Positions 45,016 to 55,905 of a stretch of DNA of 64,000 bases are shown here, piece after piece. Each line of letters begins with the position of its first letter. Positions within the stretch are counted from its first letter, which is position 1. The DNA is from Cololabis saira (Eukaryota > Chordata > Actinopteri > Beloniformes > Belonidae). Below the pieces are notes generated by a model. It was not told the DNA's origin. It did not search any database and was given only the letters and a program-made list of their open reading frames with translations. The stretch lies in NCBI RefSeq assembly GCF_033807715.1, contig NC_084591.1, forward strand, positions 50,258,615-50,322,614, read 5' to 3'. A program made the position numbers and the translations under genes.

Positions 45016-45572
45016 TACATTTGTATCTTAGGGGGACAGGGAGATACATATGGATGTCATTAAAGCTATATAAAACAACAAGACAAGTGATGCCTGGGAC
45101 TGTGTAGAATTTAAATGCTGGCACCATGAAGAAAGGACTAGTTTAAAAACTTCAATTTGTGGATTTGTCATAGTTGACATTCAACTTTACATGTAATGAT
45201 GGAAAAATAGCATAATTACATGTTGTGAAAAAGAGTCTGGGGCCTTGGTTGGAATGTTAAACGTTAAAGTACATGACTGCATTAGTAGCAGTAGAATAAA
45301 AAAGTATGGCTGGTTTGGAAAGGTTGCCAAAAGAAAGCTTTTCTCTTTAAAACAAACATGGCAGCACAGTTTAAAGTTTCAAGAAGCATTTTTCTTTTTA
45401 TCAGTTAGTTTTTATATTCCAATAGCAGATAATTAAAAATGTGTTATGGGATTCATATAGGGTTAGAACGTCCCAACCGGGGAGGTTGGGGCGCTGTGAA
45501 AAAAAAAAGAAAAAAAAGAAAAAGAAAAAACATGCCCAAATACAGTCTCTGCTCTCAGTGTGCATGGCTGGT
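45016..45572. other. No gene recognised
   Basis: A-rich run at 45500-45530, otherwise nothing. Confidence 0.55.
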
Positions 45573-45580
45573 GTTGGGAG

Positions 45581-46225
45581 CAGGGCCGCCGCAAGGGGTG
45601 TGCGAAACGTGCGACCGCACGGGTCCTCGCACCCCAAGGGGCCTCGCGCTATGGGCCATTTTCTTTTTTTTGCAATTTTTTTTTTTTTCGTTTTTTTTTT
45701 TCCTTTTTTCCCTTATAAATATCAACAGTCACGTTCCTTTACAGACCTAAATGTGTACTAGTCTGTGCATATCAATAAATATATGTGCAATGATGCGCGT
45801 GTCTGTTGTTCAACACAACTGATCAGACCAAGCGCAGACACAAGCTGCTCTGATCCAGACGGGTGGAGTGTGGAACAAACTGTCACACAATGTCGAGAGA
45901 ACGAGACAGAATCAGGAAATTTCCATCAGGGGATGAAAAAAGAAAAAAACGAAAGAAAATGGAAGAGTTTAATGCCTCTCTGAAAGGCTCGTTTGATAAA
46001 TTTGTTACAAAAATCACCGATCCGACCGGGTCTCAAGCAGCCGTGGGGCCCCGCGTCGAGGCAAGTCAAATGATGATGAGGCAGGGGAAGGTATCCAGTA
46101 TTTTGATAATTGGAGTGTTAAAATTGCGCATATAGACACCCGATCCGACCCGAAAAACCCAAAAAATTTCGCGGCCCCCCCCAGCCATTTTGCACAGGGC
46201 CTCGCAAATCTCCCAGGCGGCTCTG
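45581..46225 (+). mobile_element. Non-autonomous hAT element with perfect 8-bp duplication
   Basis: Ends CAGGGCCGCC and GGCGGCTCTG, flanked by identical GTTGGGAG at 45573-45580 and 46226-46233. Carries the first part of a transposase frame and lacks the catalytic core, so it is an internal-deletion derivative. Confidence 0.93.
45887..46135 (+). pseudogene. hAT transposase N-terminal relic
   Basis: The frame starts MSRERDRIRKFPSGDEKRKK, then KKMEEFNASLKGSFDKFV. A basic lysine-rich start followed by an acidic helix is the usual beginning of TTF-finger hAT transposases in fish. The finger, RNase H core and dimerisation domain are missing. Confidence 0.65.
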
Positions 46226-46233
46226 GTTGGGAG

Positions 46234-47162
46234 TGAAAGGTAGTGGCGGTAAGTCACCAAAATGTGGCAAAACCTGTGTGGGTGAAAAGTATGTATTTTG
46301 AGACAGCTACAGAATGACAGGAGGCAGCAAGAGGTGAAACGAGAGGTGATACCGGTGCAGCATTTGCAACCAAAGGAACACTTATAGGTAGCACTTATAA
46401 TCAAATGAAAAAGTTATAGCAACCAATAATGGTAGTACCCTAACAAGAAGGTCTGCACATAATCAGGCTACCATCAAGTGTGGGCTAGTGCAAGGCTCGC
46501 AATGAAACACTGAGACCAAGGTTTGAATTTAACTGCAGTATATTGTTAAGACGATTAAACAAACATTACAAAAATGACACAACATATAACATAGAAAAAA
46601 AAAGACAAAGGCCTTTCAAACAGTAACTAGATTAGTAACTTCAAATACTAGTATTGAAGTTTGTTCAAATGGGTGGTGCAACTTTAACTTCAGTTCTCAA
46701 CCACGGTCAAAGTCAGTCAAGCCACGTCAGGAAAGTCCAAGTCCATTTCAAAATCAGTCTGCTAATTTTCCAGGCGTCACATTTCAGAACAAAGTCTTAT
46801 AGAAAACAAAAGTGGAGATATTTGAGCAGAATGCAGTATCAAATAGTTCCCTATTACACAACAACAACAAATATGACTACTACTCATTTCACTCTTGCTT
46901 GAAACAATAAAAACAGTGGTCTCTTTTTTTCATATTGTTTTAATGTGTAACTAAATATTTACATGGTAATGTTTGACAGACAAAGCTGATGAGTCTTATG
47001 GGAAGCTATGGCAGAAAGGAGAAGCAGGCACCTGCAGTCTGACGGTACAAACAAAACAAAACATCATTGTGCATTTTCTTGTGACACTGAGGACAAAAAG
47101 CAATGCTTTTCGGTGGGACATGTATGTCATGTCCAAATCCTGTTTCTATATGTATCAGATGT
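46234..47162. other. No gene recognised
   Basis: Unique-looking sequence with no visible feature. Confidence 0.55.
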
Positions 47163-47166
47163 TTAA

Positions 47167-47620
47167 AGGAGACCTATTATGGCATCTAATACCTATTTTA
47201 AGCAGGCCTTGAATGTCTTAAAAACCAGCTTTTGATTGTTTTTGCTAAATAAATTAGAAATTCAGTCTCTAAGTCTTTATCTTCCCCGTTTCTAAACTCC
47301 ATCTCTATGCAGGATTCTGAGTGGGCGGGGCTATGATAATGAGGCTCTGTGCTAATTGGCTGCATGACGCGATGACGCGATACACCGCTACGAAAAAATG
47401 GCGGAAGCTCCGCCATCTGCTCCTGTCGTGACGTAACGACGGGAGCAGAATCTTATTGGCTCGTAGATCCACATCACACTGGACGGTTCATCCGGGCGGC
47501 TGTACAGACTCTGCAGAATTTGGTTGTTTTCCTCCTTCTCTGAGTTGGCAGGCTGAGGGGAGACCACTTTATATATGTTAAAGCAAGAAAAAAACCTGTT
47601 TTTCATAATAGGTCCCTTTT
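47167..47620. mobile_element. MITE with TTAA target duplication
   Basis: Ends AGGAGACCTATTATG and CATAATAGGTCCCTTTT are inverted repeats, flanked by TTAA at 47163-47166 and 47621-47624. TTAA targets are used by piggyBac and Kolobok transposases; which one moved this copy cannot be told. The inside contains GC-rich stems such as TGACGTAACGAC but no frame. Confidence 0.82.
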
Positions 47621-47672
47621 TTAAAGTAGCCAGAAAAGGAGAATGGTAAACTACCTAAATATGAGATTGTCT

Positions 47673-48010
47673 TGAGTATTAGGGCAAGGCAGGAGAAAAA
47701 TAAAAATAATATTTTAGAGGAGGAAGATTTTTTTTTCGTTATGCACTTCGAGAAAAAAGACGAAATGTTGAGAAAAAAGTCAGAATTTCTTGAATAAAGT
47801 TGAAATGTTGAGAAAAAAGTTGAAATGTTGAGAAAAAAGTCTGAATTGAGAATAAAGTTGAAATGTTGTGAAAAAAGGCGAAATTTTGATTTTATTCTTG
47901 AAATTGTATTTCAACATTAATCTCGACATTTAGATTTTTTTCTCGAAGTGCACAATAAAAAAAATCTTCCCCTCTCAAATATTCTTTCTCCTGCATGACC
48001 CTAATACTCA
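47673..48010. mobile_element. Palindromic MITE with 19-bp internal repeats
   Basis: TGAGTATTAGGG at 47673 is mirrored by CCCTAATACTCA ending at 48010, and the similarity extends inward through GCAGGAG, GGAAGATTTTTTTT and CACTTCGAGAAAAAA. Between the arms are GAAATGTTGAGAAAAAAGT-type repeats. TGTCTT on both sides may be a target duplication, off by one base. Confidence 0.78.
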
Positions 48011-49569
48011 TGTCTTTAAATTCATCCATTTACACTCACTCAGCATTTTCATTATGAATGCACAATAACACTTGTTGTGCACAATTTGTCAGCCACACAT
48101 TGAAGACCTGGGAAAGAGTAACAGAAGCTGGATTTTTTTTAAAGCAGGTGAGCAGTATGCCAAAAAAAGAGCTCTAAAGATGCAATGTTTGCTTTGAGAA
48201 TGCTGAGAGAGATGGACAGGTCGATCAGAAAGAGTTTAAATGTGTCTCAGTTTTTATTATAGACGTCCACAAATAAATAGCAAATGGAGGCAGAAAGATT
48301 TTTCCACTTGATTGTTACAAAACATTTGAGACAGTACACATCCGCTACGAGCAATGACAAACAATTAAAAATCGACAAGCATGTAATTTACATTTGGCAT
48401 CAAATAACCTTGAAAAAGCTAGTGTGCTTAAGTTAGTTCATTGGCTGGAGCCAGAGACTGATAAGGATTTATTCAGTTTAAAAATCCGTCATTTGGCTAA
48501 TGAGTAAATTGTTTAAGCAGTAAGAGACAGGATTATAAAGTGATTAACATAATCCACTGACAAATGACTGTTATACAAACTGTGCTTGACAGTTCTGTGT
48601 TCTCCCTGGAGACTGATTTGGTGATTTGAGGGTCAAGTCTCGGATTGTTTTACAATGCAGTTATCCTGCTAACAAAATTACAGAGGTGGCTCGATGCCAG
48701 AGGGTCAATTAAAAGAGGAAGACCAAGACAGAAGCAGAATGTTTAACAGCAGAAGGTCTTTGAAAACGAAATAAGTAAAGCAAATGCACCTGTGTTTTTG
48801 TTTCTGTAATAAATGCTCAGAGCTCATGGAAAGATCCTGGAGACAACTTTACGTGTTGTAAAAGACTGTCACATTGCATTGTTGATGAGACCCAAAAGCA
48901 GGAGAGCAGTAGGCAACTGATTTATTAACAAAAACGACCTAAAAGCACTGCTGAGCAGGATCTACCAAAAACACGAGAGCTAATCACTAGAGAACATCAA
49001 AAAACCTGACAGGACACAAGGAGGGAGGAAACAGTCCGGACCAGCAGGGAGCAAGGGACAAGGGAAAGACAAGACCAGAAGGGTTGACGAGACACAGACA
49101 AAACCGTGACAAAGACGCTATATAAATAAAATGTAATGTTTTCCTACAAAATATGTGTCTAGTCATTAACTATAGGCTACTGAGCTCGCTCTGAAAAGGA
49201 AGGTCAACAAGTCAAAGTAGAGAATGTGTAAGGGATAATGCCCGACGAGGTTATATTATCAGAGATATTTGGACGATGCGGGGGCGTGAACCGTTGACGG
49301 TTCACCGTTGACGGTTCTCCGTTGCCGTGGTTACCACCTGGCAGTTGATCCAGCGCAATGATATTCAAGTTATCAGGCAATTTGACCAAACTTGTTTTCT
49401 AGGTGTAGATTATCACTGTAGGTTATTACTTATAACCTACACCTGCCAGACAATCAGAATCCAGTAGTCAAACAGGCCGTGGTATTATTAATTATTAATT
49501 TTTTTTTTTTCCTTTATTAATTTATAGTATATTTATAAGTATAATAAAACATTAAATGAAACAAAACCT
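48011..49569. other. No gene recognised
   Basis: Possible old repeat near 48880-49110 (purine-rich AGGACACAAGGAGGGAGGAA). Two GTTGACGGTTC repeats near 49291-49318. No coding signal. Confidence 0.45.
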
Positions 49570-50262
49570 ATACAACCCCAATTCAACAAAAGTTGGGATG
49601 CCATCTAAAATCTAAATAAAACAGAATGCAACGATTTCCAAATCTCCTAAACCCATATTTTAGAACATATAACATAAACAACATGTTAGGTGTAGAAACA
49701 GACATTTTGACATTTCATGGAAAGTATCTCATAAATGTTGGAAATGACTGGAAAAGTAATTGACAGCACTTGATTTAAAAATGGCCATGATTCTCTACTG
49801 GAAATCAGTGTATGAGCTCAGGAAGACTCATCATTGCCTGAGAACACAGAAGACATATGAAAACACGAGCTGGAAACACTGCTGCCTCTTCAAAGCTCAT
49901 ATAAGATGACCCGAGGCAAAATGGAAAAGTACTCTGTGGCCAGATCAATGAAATTTGAAATTCTTTTTGGAAACCATGGTTGCCACGTCCTGCGAACAAC
50001 AAAGGCGGACGACCATCCAGCCTGTTGTCGGCTCAGTTCAAAAGCCTGCATCTCTCCTGGTTGGGAATTGCATTAGTGCTTATGGTGTAGGCTGCTTACA
50101 TATCTGGAAGGGCTCCAACGATGCTGAAAGGTACATTGAGGTTTTAGAGCAACATCTGCTCTCATCCAGCCAACGTCTCTTTCACCAGGACAGTACATAC
50201 CACATACTGCATTCATCAGAACAGCATTGCTTTTTAGGAAAAGAGTCCAGGTGCTGAACTGG
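49570..50262 (+). mobile_element. Tc1/mariner-derived element, right end lost
   Basis: Starts ACAACCCCAATTCAACAAAA, the terminus of a widespread fish mariner-type MITE. Near 49990-50257 one frame reads GNCISAYGVGCLHIW and ERYIEVLEQHLLSSSQRLF, the central region of a Tc1-like DDE transposase. The final catalytic residue region is degraded, and the right terminus is replaced by the THAP element. Confidence 0.78.
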
Positions 50263-50327
50263 CCGCGCTTGCAATAGAGGGAATGTTCATGACGTCACAG
50301 ATGCGACTTCACAGTAGGTTACGCCCA

Positions 50328-50723
50328 CTGAGTGTCAGAAACTGAGTGTCAGAAAGATTGAGTGTCAGAAAGACTGAGTGTCAGAAAGACAGAGTGTCAG
50401 AAAGACTGAGTGTCAGAAAGACTGAGTGACGGAAAGACTGAGTGTCAGAAAGACTGAGTGACGGAAAGACTGAGTGACGGAAAGACTGAGTGACGGAAAG
50501 ACTGAGTGTCGGAAAGACTGAGTGTCAGAAAGACTGAGTGTCAGAAAGACTGAGTGTCAGAAAGACTGAGTGTCAGAAAGACTGAGTGGCAGAAATACTG
50601 AGTGGCAGAAACACTGAGTGTCAGAAAGACTGAGTGTCAGAAATACTGAGTGGCAGAAATACTGAGTGGCAGAAACACTGAGTGTCAGAAAGACTGAGTG
50701 TCAAAAAGACTGAGTAACAGCGT
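50328..50723. repeat. 16-bp tandem array, about 25 units
   Basis: Unit AGAAAGACTGAGTGTC with GTGGC and GTGAC variants. Variants cluster (GACGG units near 50428-50505, GGCAGAAA near 50588-50690), which shows block duplication. Copy 1 of the same element has only five units. Confidence 0.95.
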
Positions 50724-50758
50724 AAACTTTCAGTTTGAGCAACTGGAAAACATCTAAA

Positions 50759-50936
50759 ATGGGAAAAAGCTGTTGTGCGATCGACTGTACTCATAGATTT
50801 AGAAAGAAATCAGAGTTATCGTTTTACAGACTGCTGAAAATTAAGCTTAAGAGAGACAAATGGATCACTGTAATTCACAGAAACAACTGGATTCCAGGGA
50901 CTGAAACGTAGATTTGTGGTTCCCATTTTGTATCAG
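50759..50936 (+). pseudogene. THAP zinc finger with one in-frame stop
   Basis: THAP domains are C2CH fingers by which P-element-like and Kolobok transposases bind their ends. Here the start is MGKSCCAIDCTHRF, followed by KLKRDKWITVIHRNNWIPG, then a TAG at 50909 and ICGSHFVSG. Spacing C-x3-C ... C-x2-H fits THAP. The stop replaces one codon between the WIPG turn and the last C-x2-H pair. The domain ends at TATCAG/GTAATG, a good splice donor, so the exon structure is kept. Confidence 0.78.
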
Positions 50937-51139
50937 GTAATGTTGGATTTTTGGATAACTAACGTTAAACGGTCAAATCATAAAGTTCAGTGTCCTCATC
51001 ACTTTAATTTCTACAACAAATCCTGCCTTGAAGTCGGACCAAGCGTCAAGACTTTTGTCTACCTTCAAGCTTTGCTTCGTGTATTTCCCCGGCGTAGAAA
51101 TTAAGTACATATAAATATCAGGAAACTGGATTTGTGGCC

Positions 51140-51935
51140 AAATATTAATGTCCATGGACCACTGGTTCTTGGGGTAACTGTACCAAATATTAATGTCCAT
51201 GGACCACTGGTTCTTGGTAACTGTACCAAATATTAATGTCCATGGACCACTAGTTCTTGGGGTAACTGTACCAAATATTAATGTCCATGGACCACTGGTT
51301 CTTGGGGTAACTGTACCAAATATTAATGTCCATATACCACTGGTTCTTGGGGTAACTGTACCAAATATTAATGTCCATGGACCACTGGTTCTTGGGGTAA
51401 CTGTACCAAATATTAATGTCCATGGACCACTGGTTCTTGGTAACTGTACCAAATATTAATGTCCATGGACCACTGGTTCTTGGTAACTGTACCAAATATT
51501 AATGTCCATGGACCACTGGTTCTTGGGGTAACTGTATCAAATATTAATGTCCATATACCACTGGTTCTTGGGGTAACTGTACCAAATATTAATGTCCATG
51601 GACCACTGGTTCTTGGGGTAACTGTATCAAATATTAATGTCCATATACCACTGGTTCTTGGTAACTGTACCAAATATTAATGTCCATGGACCACTGGTTC
51701 TTGGTAACTGTACCAAATAGTAATGTCCATGGACCACTGGTTCTTGGTAACTCTACCAAATATTAATGTCCATGGACCACTGGTTCTTGGTAACTGTACC
51801 AAATATTAATTTCCATGGACCACTGGTTCTTGGGGTAACTGTACCAAATATTATTGTCCATGGACCACTGGTTCTTGGGGTAACTGTACCAAATATTAAT
51901 GTCCATGGACCACTGGTTCTTGGGGTAACTGTACG
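51140..51935. repeat. 45/43-bp minisatellite, 18 units
   Basis: Unit AAATATTAATGTCCATGGAC plus CACTGGTTCTTGG(GG)TAACTGTACC. Units are 45 bp with GGGG or 43 bp with GG. Three units carry CCATATACC in place of CCATGGACC (51318, 51539, 51629), and two of these follow the same TATCAAA neighbour 90 bp apart, so dimers were duplicated. All frames are open because neither unit length class introduces stops in every phase. Confidence 0.97.
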
Positions 51936-52981
51936 GGTCACTGTCAAGTCAAACTGCCTTTAATTTAAGCCCATAATCAGCTGTTATTCCGTCTTATCCA
52001 CTAGTTGCAGCTGTTTTTACCACTCAGTACCAGTAAGGGGGCTGGTCCAGGGGGGAAGTGACGTCAATGCAGACCCTCTATAGAAAATATTTGAGGCATC
52101 ATGAAACGGAAAATCATCGAATGAAGACCCAGAACTGTTGAGCAGCTAGAATCCTGCATCCAACCAGAATTGGACAGCGTTCCTGCAGCAACTAGTCTAC
52201 TCCCTTTATATGTTTATATGTCAAAATACGAGTAGATGAGGTGGGTGGCTCAGTTGGTAGAACGTTCATCCGTGAACATCCAACTTTTTGAGATGTGTTC
52301 CTGCAATCAAATTCAAAATGAGCTAAAATTTGACATTAATATTGCAAAATGTCTCAGTTTATGTTCAATTGGGAATTAAATATGGTTTTATGAGATTTCC
52401 AAACCATTGGATTCTCTTTTTATTCACATTTTAACACAGCAGTTTTTGGAAATCTGGGTTGCACGGTTACAAGTAAAACACACCTGCCTTCATGCATGTC
52501 AGCACTTTCTGCTCTTTCTTGCCTGTAACAATTGGTCCAAAAATAGTAGTAACTGGAATACCTGAAAACCCATGCCTTTTCTGTTTTGAAACACAAAGGG
52601 CATAAAGTTAATTGGCTATGAGCAAGTAAAATGCCGATTTTTCTTTCCGTATAACACTGATCTTTAGCAGAGGTACAACTGGAATCAGTCACAGTACTAA
52701 CTAACACACTTGGAACCTGGAGTCTGGAATGAGACGGATGCTTGGGAGACGTTCTGTTATCCATTGATAGACAATGTCCCCAAACATTAATCCAGTCACA
52801 AGCATTACAGTAGCAAAGTTCAGAGACCATTTAGGATTTTACAAAATACTTTTCACAAATACGCCCAAGATGAGTTCATATGAATCCATTCAGGGGAGAA
52901 TTGTGTCATGGCAACAGAGCCAAAGTCAAGATAGCATGAATTAAGGAGTTGATGGTGAGGTTGCTAAATACTAAATACTAA
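51936..52981. other. No gene; tRNA-like patch at 52243-52290
   Basis: GGTGGGTGGCTCAGTTGGTAGAAC resembles a SINE or tRNA A box. No B box follows at the right distance, so it is at most a SINE scrap. The rest shows nothing. Confidence 0.45.
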
Positions 52982-53130
52982 AATACTATTCAATTCAATT
53001 CAATTTTATTTACATTGCGTCTATTACAACAAAAGTTGTCTCTAGGGGCTTTCCAGAGACCCAGAACATGACCCAAGACAAGAGCAATTATTACAGAAAC
53101 AATGGCAGGTAAAAACCACTAACCACTGTA
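52982..53130 (-). mobile_element. L2-type LINE 3' end
   Basis: The minus strand reads CCTGCCATTGTTTCTGTAAT, CTGGGTCTCTGGAAAGCCCC and AATAAAATTGAATTGAATTG. Related to 15537-15640 but longer at the 5' side. Confidence 0.72.
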
Positions 53131-54115
53131 GAAATGCTCAATAATCCTCACGACAAATGGGAGATTCAATCAGTTAAAAAAGCTAAAGCGACTTGCAAAT
53201 GAGGAACAACCTTCAAACTGGTAGAGTGAAAAACCCTAGAATATGCATTTCATTGTAATTCTATGGATACAGTATACTCAAAAGACAAACTACAAGTAAA
53301 ACAGACCCAGAGGTGCAACAATTTAACATTTATGGCTTCACCAATCGGTAATAGGCATTTTAGTTGTTTGGACATTGGTCTCTTTTGTTGTAATTTGGTT
53401 TCTTTTTTGCTGCTTTTTATTTTTAATTCGTTTAATCTTTCTCAAGCTTTGTTTAGACCTGACTGTTGAAGTCACAGAGGTGAGGTATAATACCTTTATG
53501 TATAATGTAAGTTATAAGAAAGTCCTCATAGGATCCTATATTTCTCATAACATGTCATATCCCCACAATATGTCACATTGTAATGTGACATATAGGATGC
53601 TCAAACAAAGTTGTTGTGCAAAACATAGTAATAATAAACAAACAAGCTGATAATAAGTCTTTTCTGTATTAAAATTGTGAGGATTTAATACAGTAATAAA
53701 GTTGTGAAAACAGATGTGATGTTCTATTTCAGATGAGGACTTCGTCTCCACAACCTGTCCTGTTTGTTAGATGAGAAGCTGCACTGTCCCCATAAACCAA
53801 TGTATTTTTTCACAACTACATGTTTTTGCCATAAAAATTCATACGAAGAAAACCAGAAACCCGGGACAGACAAAGCTGAGGAAAAGCATCTCGGAAACTG
53901 CTTTCTCCAAATGGGGTGAGACTGATCGTATTTCATGTCAGCAACAAGAAGTGCAGACATTAACTTTTACAATTGACACTTGAACCCCCACTGGGCTCAC
54001 ATGTCAAACCATAAATATCTTTCTTTATGTTTGACAGCATTTAGTATCTTGTTACACAGGTCTGTGACCACGACTGAGAACGGTGTAGTGGGGTAAAGAC
54101 TCCTGTCAGTCTGCA
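53131..54115. other. No gene recognised; palindrome at 53568-53593
   Basis: Unique-looking. The only structure is the ATATGTCACATT palindrome with outer ATCCTATA/TATAGGAT arms. Confidence 0.5.
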
Positions 54116-54273
54116 GAACAACAGGCGGTGCGTCTGAAATGCCGTACTAAACAGTTTATACTCAAAAAGTATACTTTAGTTCGGCACACTTTTGAGTAAA
54201 TATCAGTAGTATGCATTAATTGGGACGTACTACTCAGAGCCACACGGCACTTCCTGCCTTGGGAGGGGGAGTT

Positions 54274-54356
54274 GTTACCATGGTAACAACTCCTGTCACA
54301 GCAGCAGTAGCAGCTGTTACCATGGTAACAGCAGTAGCAGCTGTTACCATGGTAAC
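54274..54356. promoter_or_regulatory. Three perfect RFX/X-box-type palindromes
   Basis: GTTACCATGGTAAC occurs at 54274-54287, 54316-54329 and 54343-54356. The first extends to a 20-bp palindrome, GTTGTTACCATGGTAACAAC. The RFX consensus is two inverted GTTRCC half-sites, so each is an ideal dimer site. Linked GCAGCAGTAGCAGCT spacers show that the second and third arose by duplication. Confidence 0.6.
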
Positions 54357-54433
54357 AGCAGCAGTAGCAGCACCGCTCCGCTCTTTCCTGTTTATCCTGG
54401 CCCAAACAAGATGACATTATATAATATTATTAT

Positions 54434-55488
54434 TAGGGCTGTCAAACGATTAATTTTTAAAATCGCGATTAATTGCATGTTGTCCATAGTTAACTCGCGA
54501 TTAATCGCATATTAATCGCACATTTATTCACACATTTTTTGCTGTTCTAAATTACCTGAAGGTATTTTTTTTTATGTTTTTAATACTGTTAACAACATAA
54601 GAAAGGGCAAATATGCTGCTTTATGCCAATGTTTAAAAAAAGCTTTTGACCTGAATGTAACATTCCTTCTTAAATACAAACACAATGTAGTCCCAACTTT
54701 ACACTTGTAAAGACTAACTTAAGATTCCTGGTTTTTTTAAGCAGCTCAAAGTAAAACAATGAACCATATGCATCACAAACATTGTAAAAGAAGAGCATTG
54801 GTCAGTTAAATTTTCCATGTAATTATGTCTAACCTCATGTGGAGGAGAATAAAAGGCTCAAAAAATATCCCCTTCTAAGTGGGATCAAACCTGGGGGATA
54901 CAAAAAATAAATTACAAACAAATAAAGTGCACAACAGCAGGGAGTAACTCAACCTATAAAGTACAGTTGGGCTATAATAAACTAATACTTCAGATTCTTT
55001 GGAACAGATCTCTCTTTGCTCATCTAATGTATTCAGGTGAGGAACCTCCTTCCCTCACATCTATCCAGCGTTGTCTGCTTTTGACGGGTGGGGGACGAGG
55101 GGGGCGGAGGGGGGTGGAGCGGCGCGGCGCTCTCTGCATCGGCCGTGTGTTTGGCTGCAAGTGGTATTTGAGACTCCACGTACTTCCATGGTAATTCATT
55201 TCAAATCAACAGTACATGCAAATAACTTTAGTCTTTTCCAGCGAAACATCTGCATCTTTTTGGAAGTGAACTAGCCGTTCAAAAGTCCCTTTTCATTCTC
55301 CATCTTTCAGTTCACCGTACTTTTCCTCCAGCTACGGTGCCGTCGACCGCCAGAAATTACTGTATATAATGCGCTTTTTTTTTTTTATCCTGCACGGTAA
55401 TCGCGCGTTAAAAAAATTGTCGGCGTTAAGAGGACTTAAGTTAAGTTAAAGTTAACGCGTTAATAACGCGTTAACTTTGACAGCCCAA
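54434..55488. mobile_element. Non-autonomous hAT element with perfect 8-bp duplication
   Basis: TAGGGCTGTCAAACGATTAA at the left and TTAACTTTGACAGCCCAA at the right are inverted. ATTATTAT flanks both sides (54426-54433 and 55489-55496). The interior is AT-rich with a GC-rich island near 55085-55145 and carries no transposase frame. Confidence 0.92.
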
Positions 55489-55525
55489 ATTATTATATAC
55501 GAATATTATAATATTAATATTATAT

Positions 55526-55743
55526 TGTGGAGTGGAAATCAGCGAGACGAGACACTCTGGTGCGTTTGAGTTTACTTTACTGCATGCTCCCACATCTCAA
55601 CATTACAGATGCATGATCGGACTCATAACAAACACGCACCAACCGGAAACGGAAGTAACCGCCCGATCACTCTTCCCCCGAGACCTTAAAGGCACAGAAC
55701 CCGGGTGAATGTCTCTCACCGTACATATATGTGGGTCACCACA
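55526..55743 (-). repeat. 3' LTR of the Gypsy element
   Basis: 218 bp, TGTGGAGTGG at one end and GGTCACCACA at the other. Differs from the 5' LTR at two sites (A/G near 55531, C/T near 55636). Confidence 0.95.
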
Positions 55744-55761
55744 GGAGCCCCCCCAGAATTC
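55744..55761 (-). promoter_or_regulatory. Polypurine tract
   Basis: The minus strand reads GAATTCTGGGGGGGCTCC directly before the 3' LTR, the priming site for second-strand synthesis. Confidence 0.7.
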
Positions 55762-55905
55762 ACCCACAGAAAAGTGCACAAAACCACAACATCAAAAAAC
55801 ATTAGCCCCTAACAGCGAACAGTCCAACGGAATCCAGTCAACGTATCGGGGGACGGATCAAACGGCCGAAACCGCTACGCTTCGCCGCCGGGGGATCACG
55901 GGCCG

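Larger units (their letters stand above)
50271..51120 (+). mobile_element. THAP-domain DNA element fragment, copy 2
   Basis: Leader with CATGACGTCACAGATGCGAC, a long 16-bp array, a THAP coding exon and about 180 bp of following sequence. The right limit is uncertain because a minisatellite follows. The catalytic exon is not present in the window. Confidence 0.72.

Noticed and set aside
50328..50723. 16-bp array considered as a protein or CRISPR repeat
   Set aside because: No spacers, no conserved frame, and a short version exists in the other THAP relic.
51140..51935. CRISPR-like look of the 45/43-bp array
   Set aside because: Units are contiguous with no unique spacers, and the genome is eukaryotic. 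It is a minisatellite.
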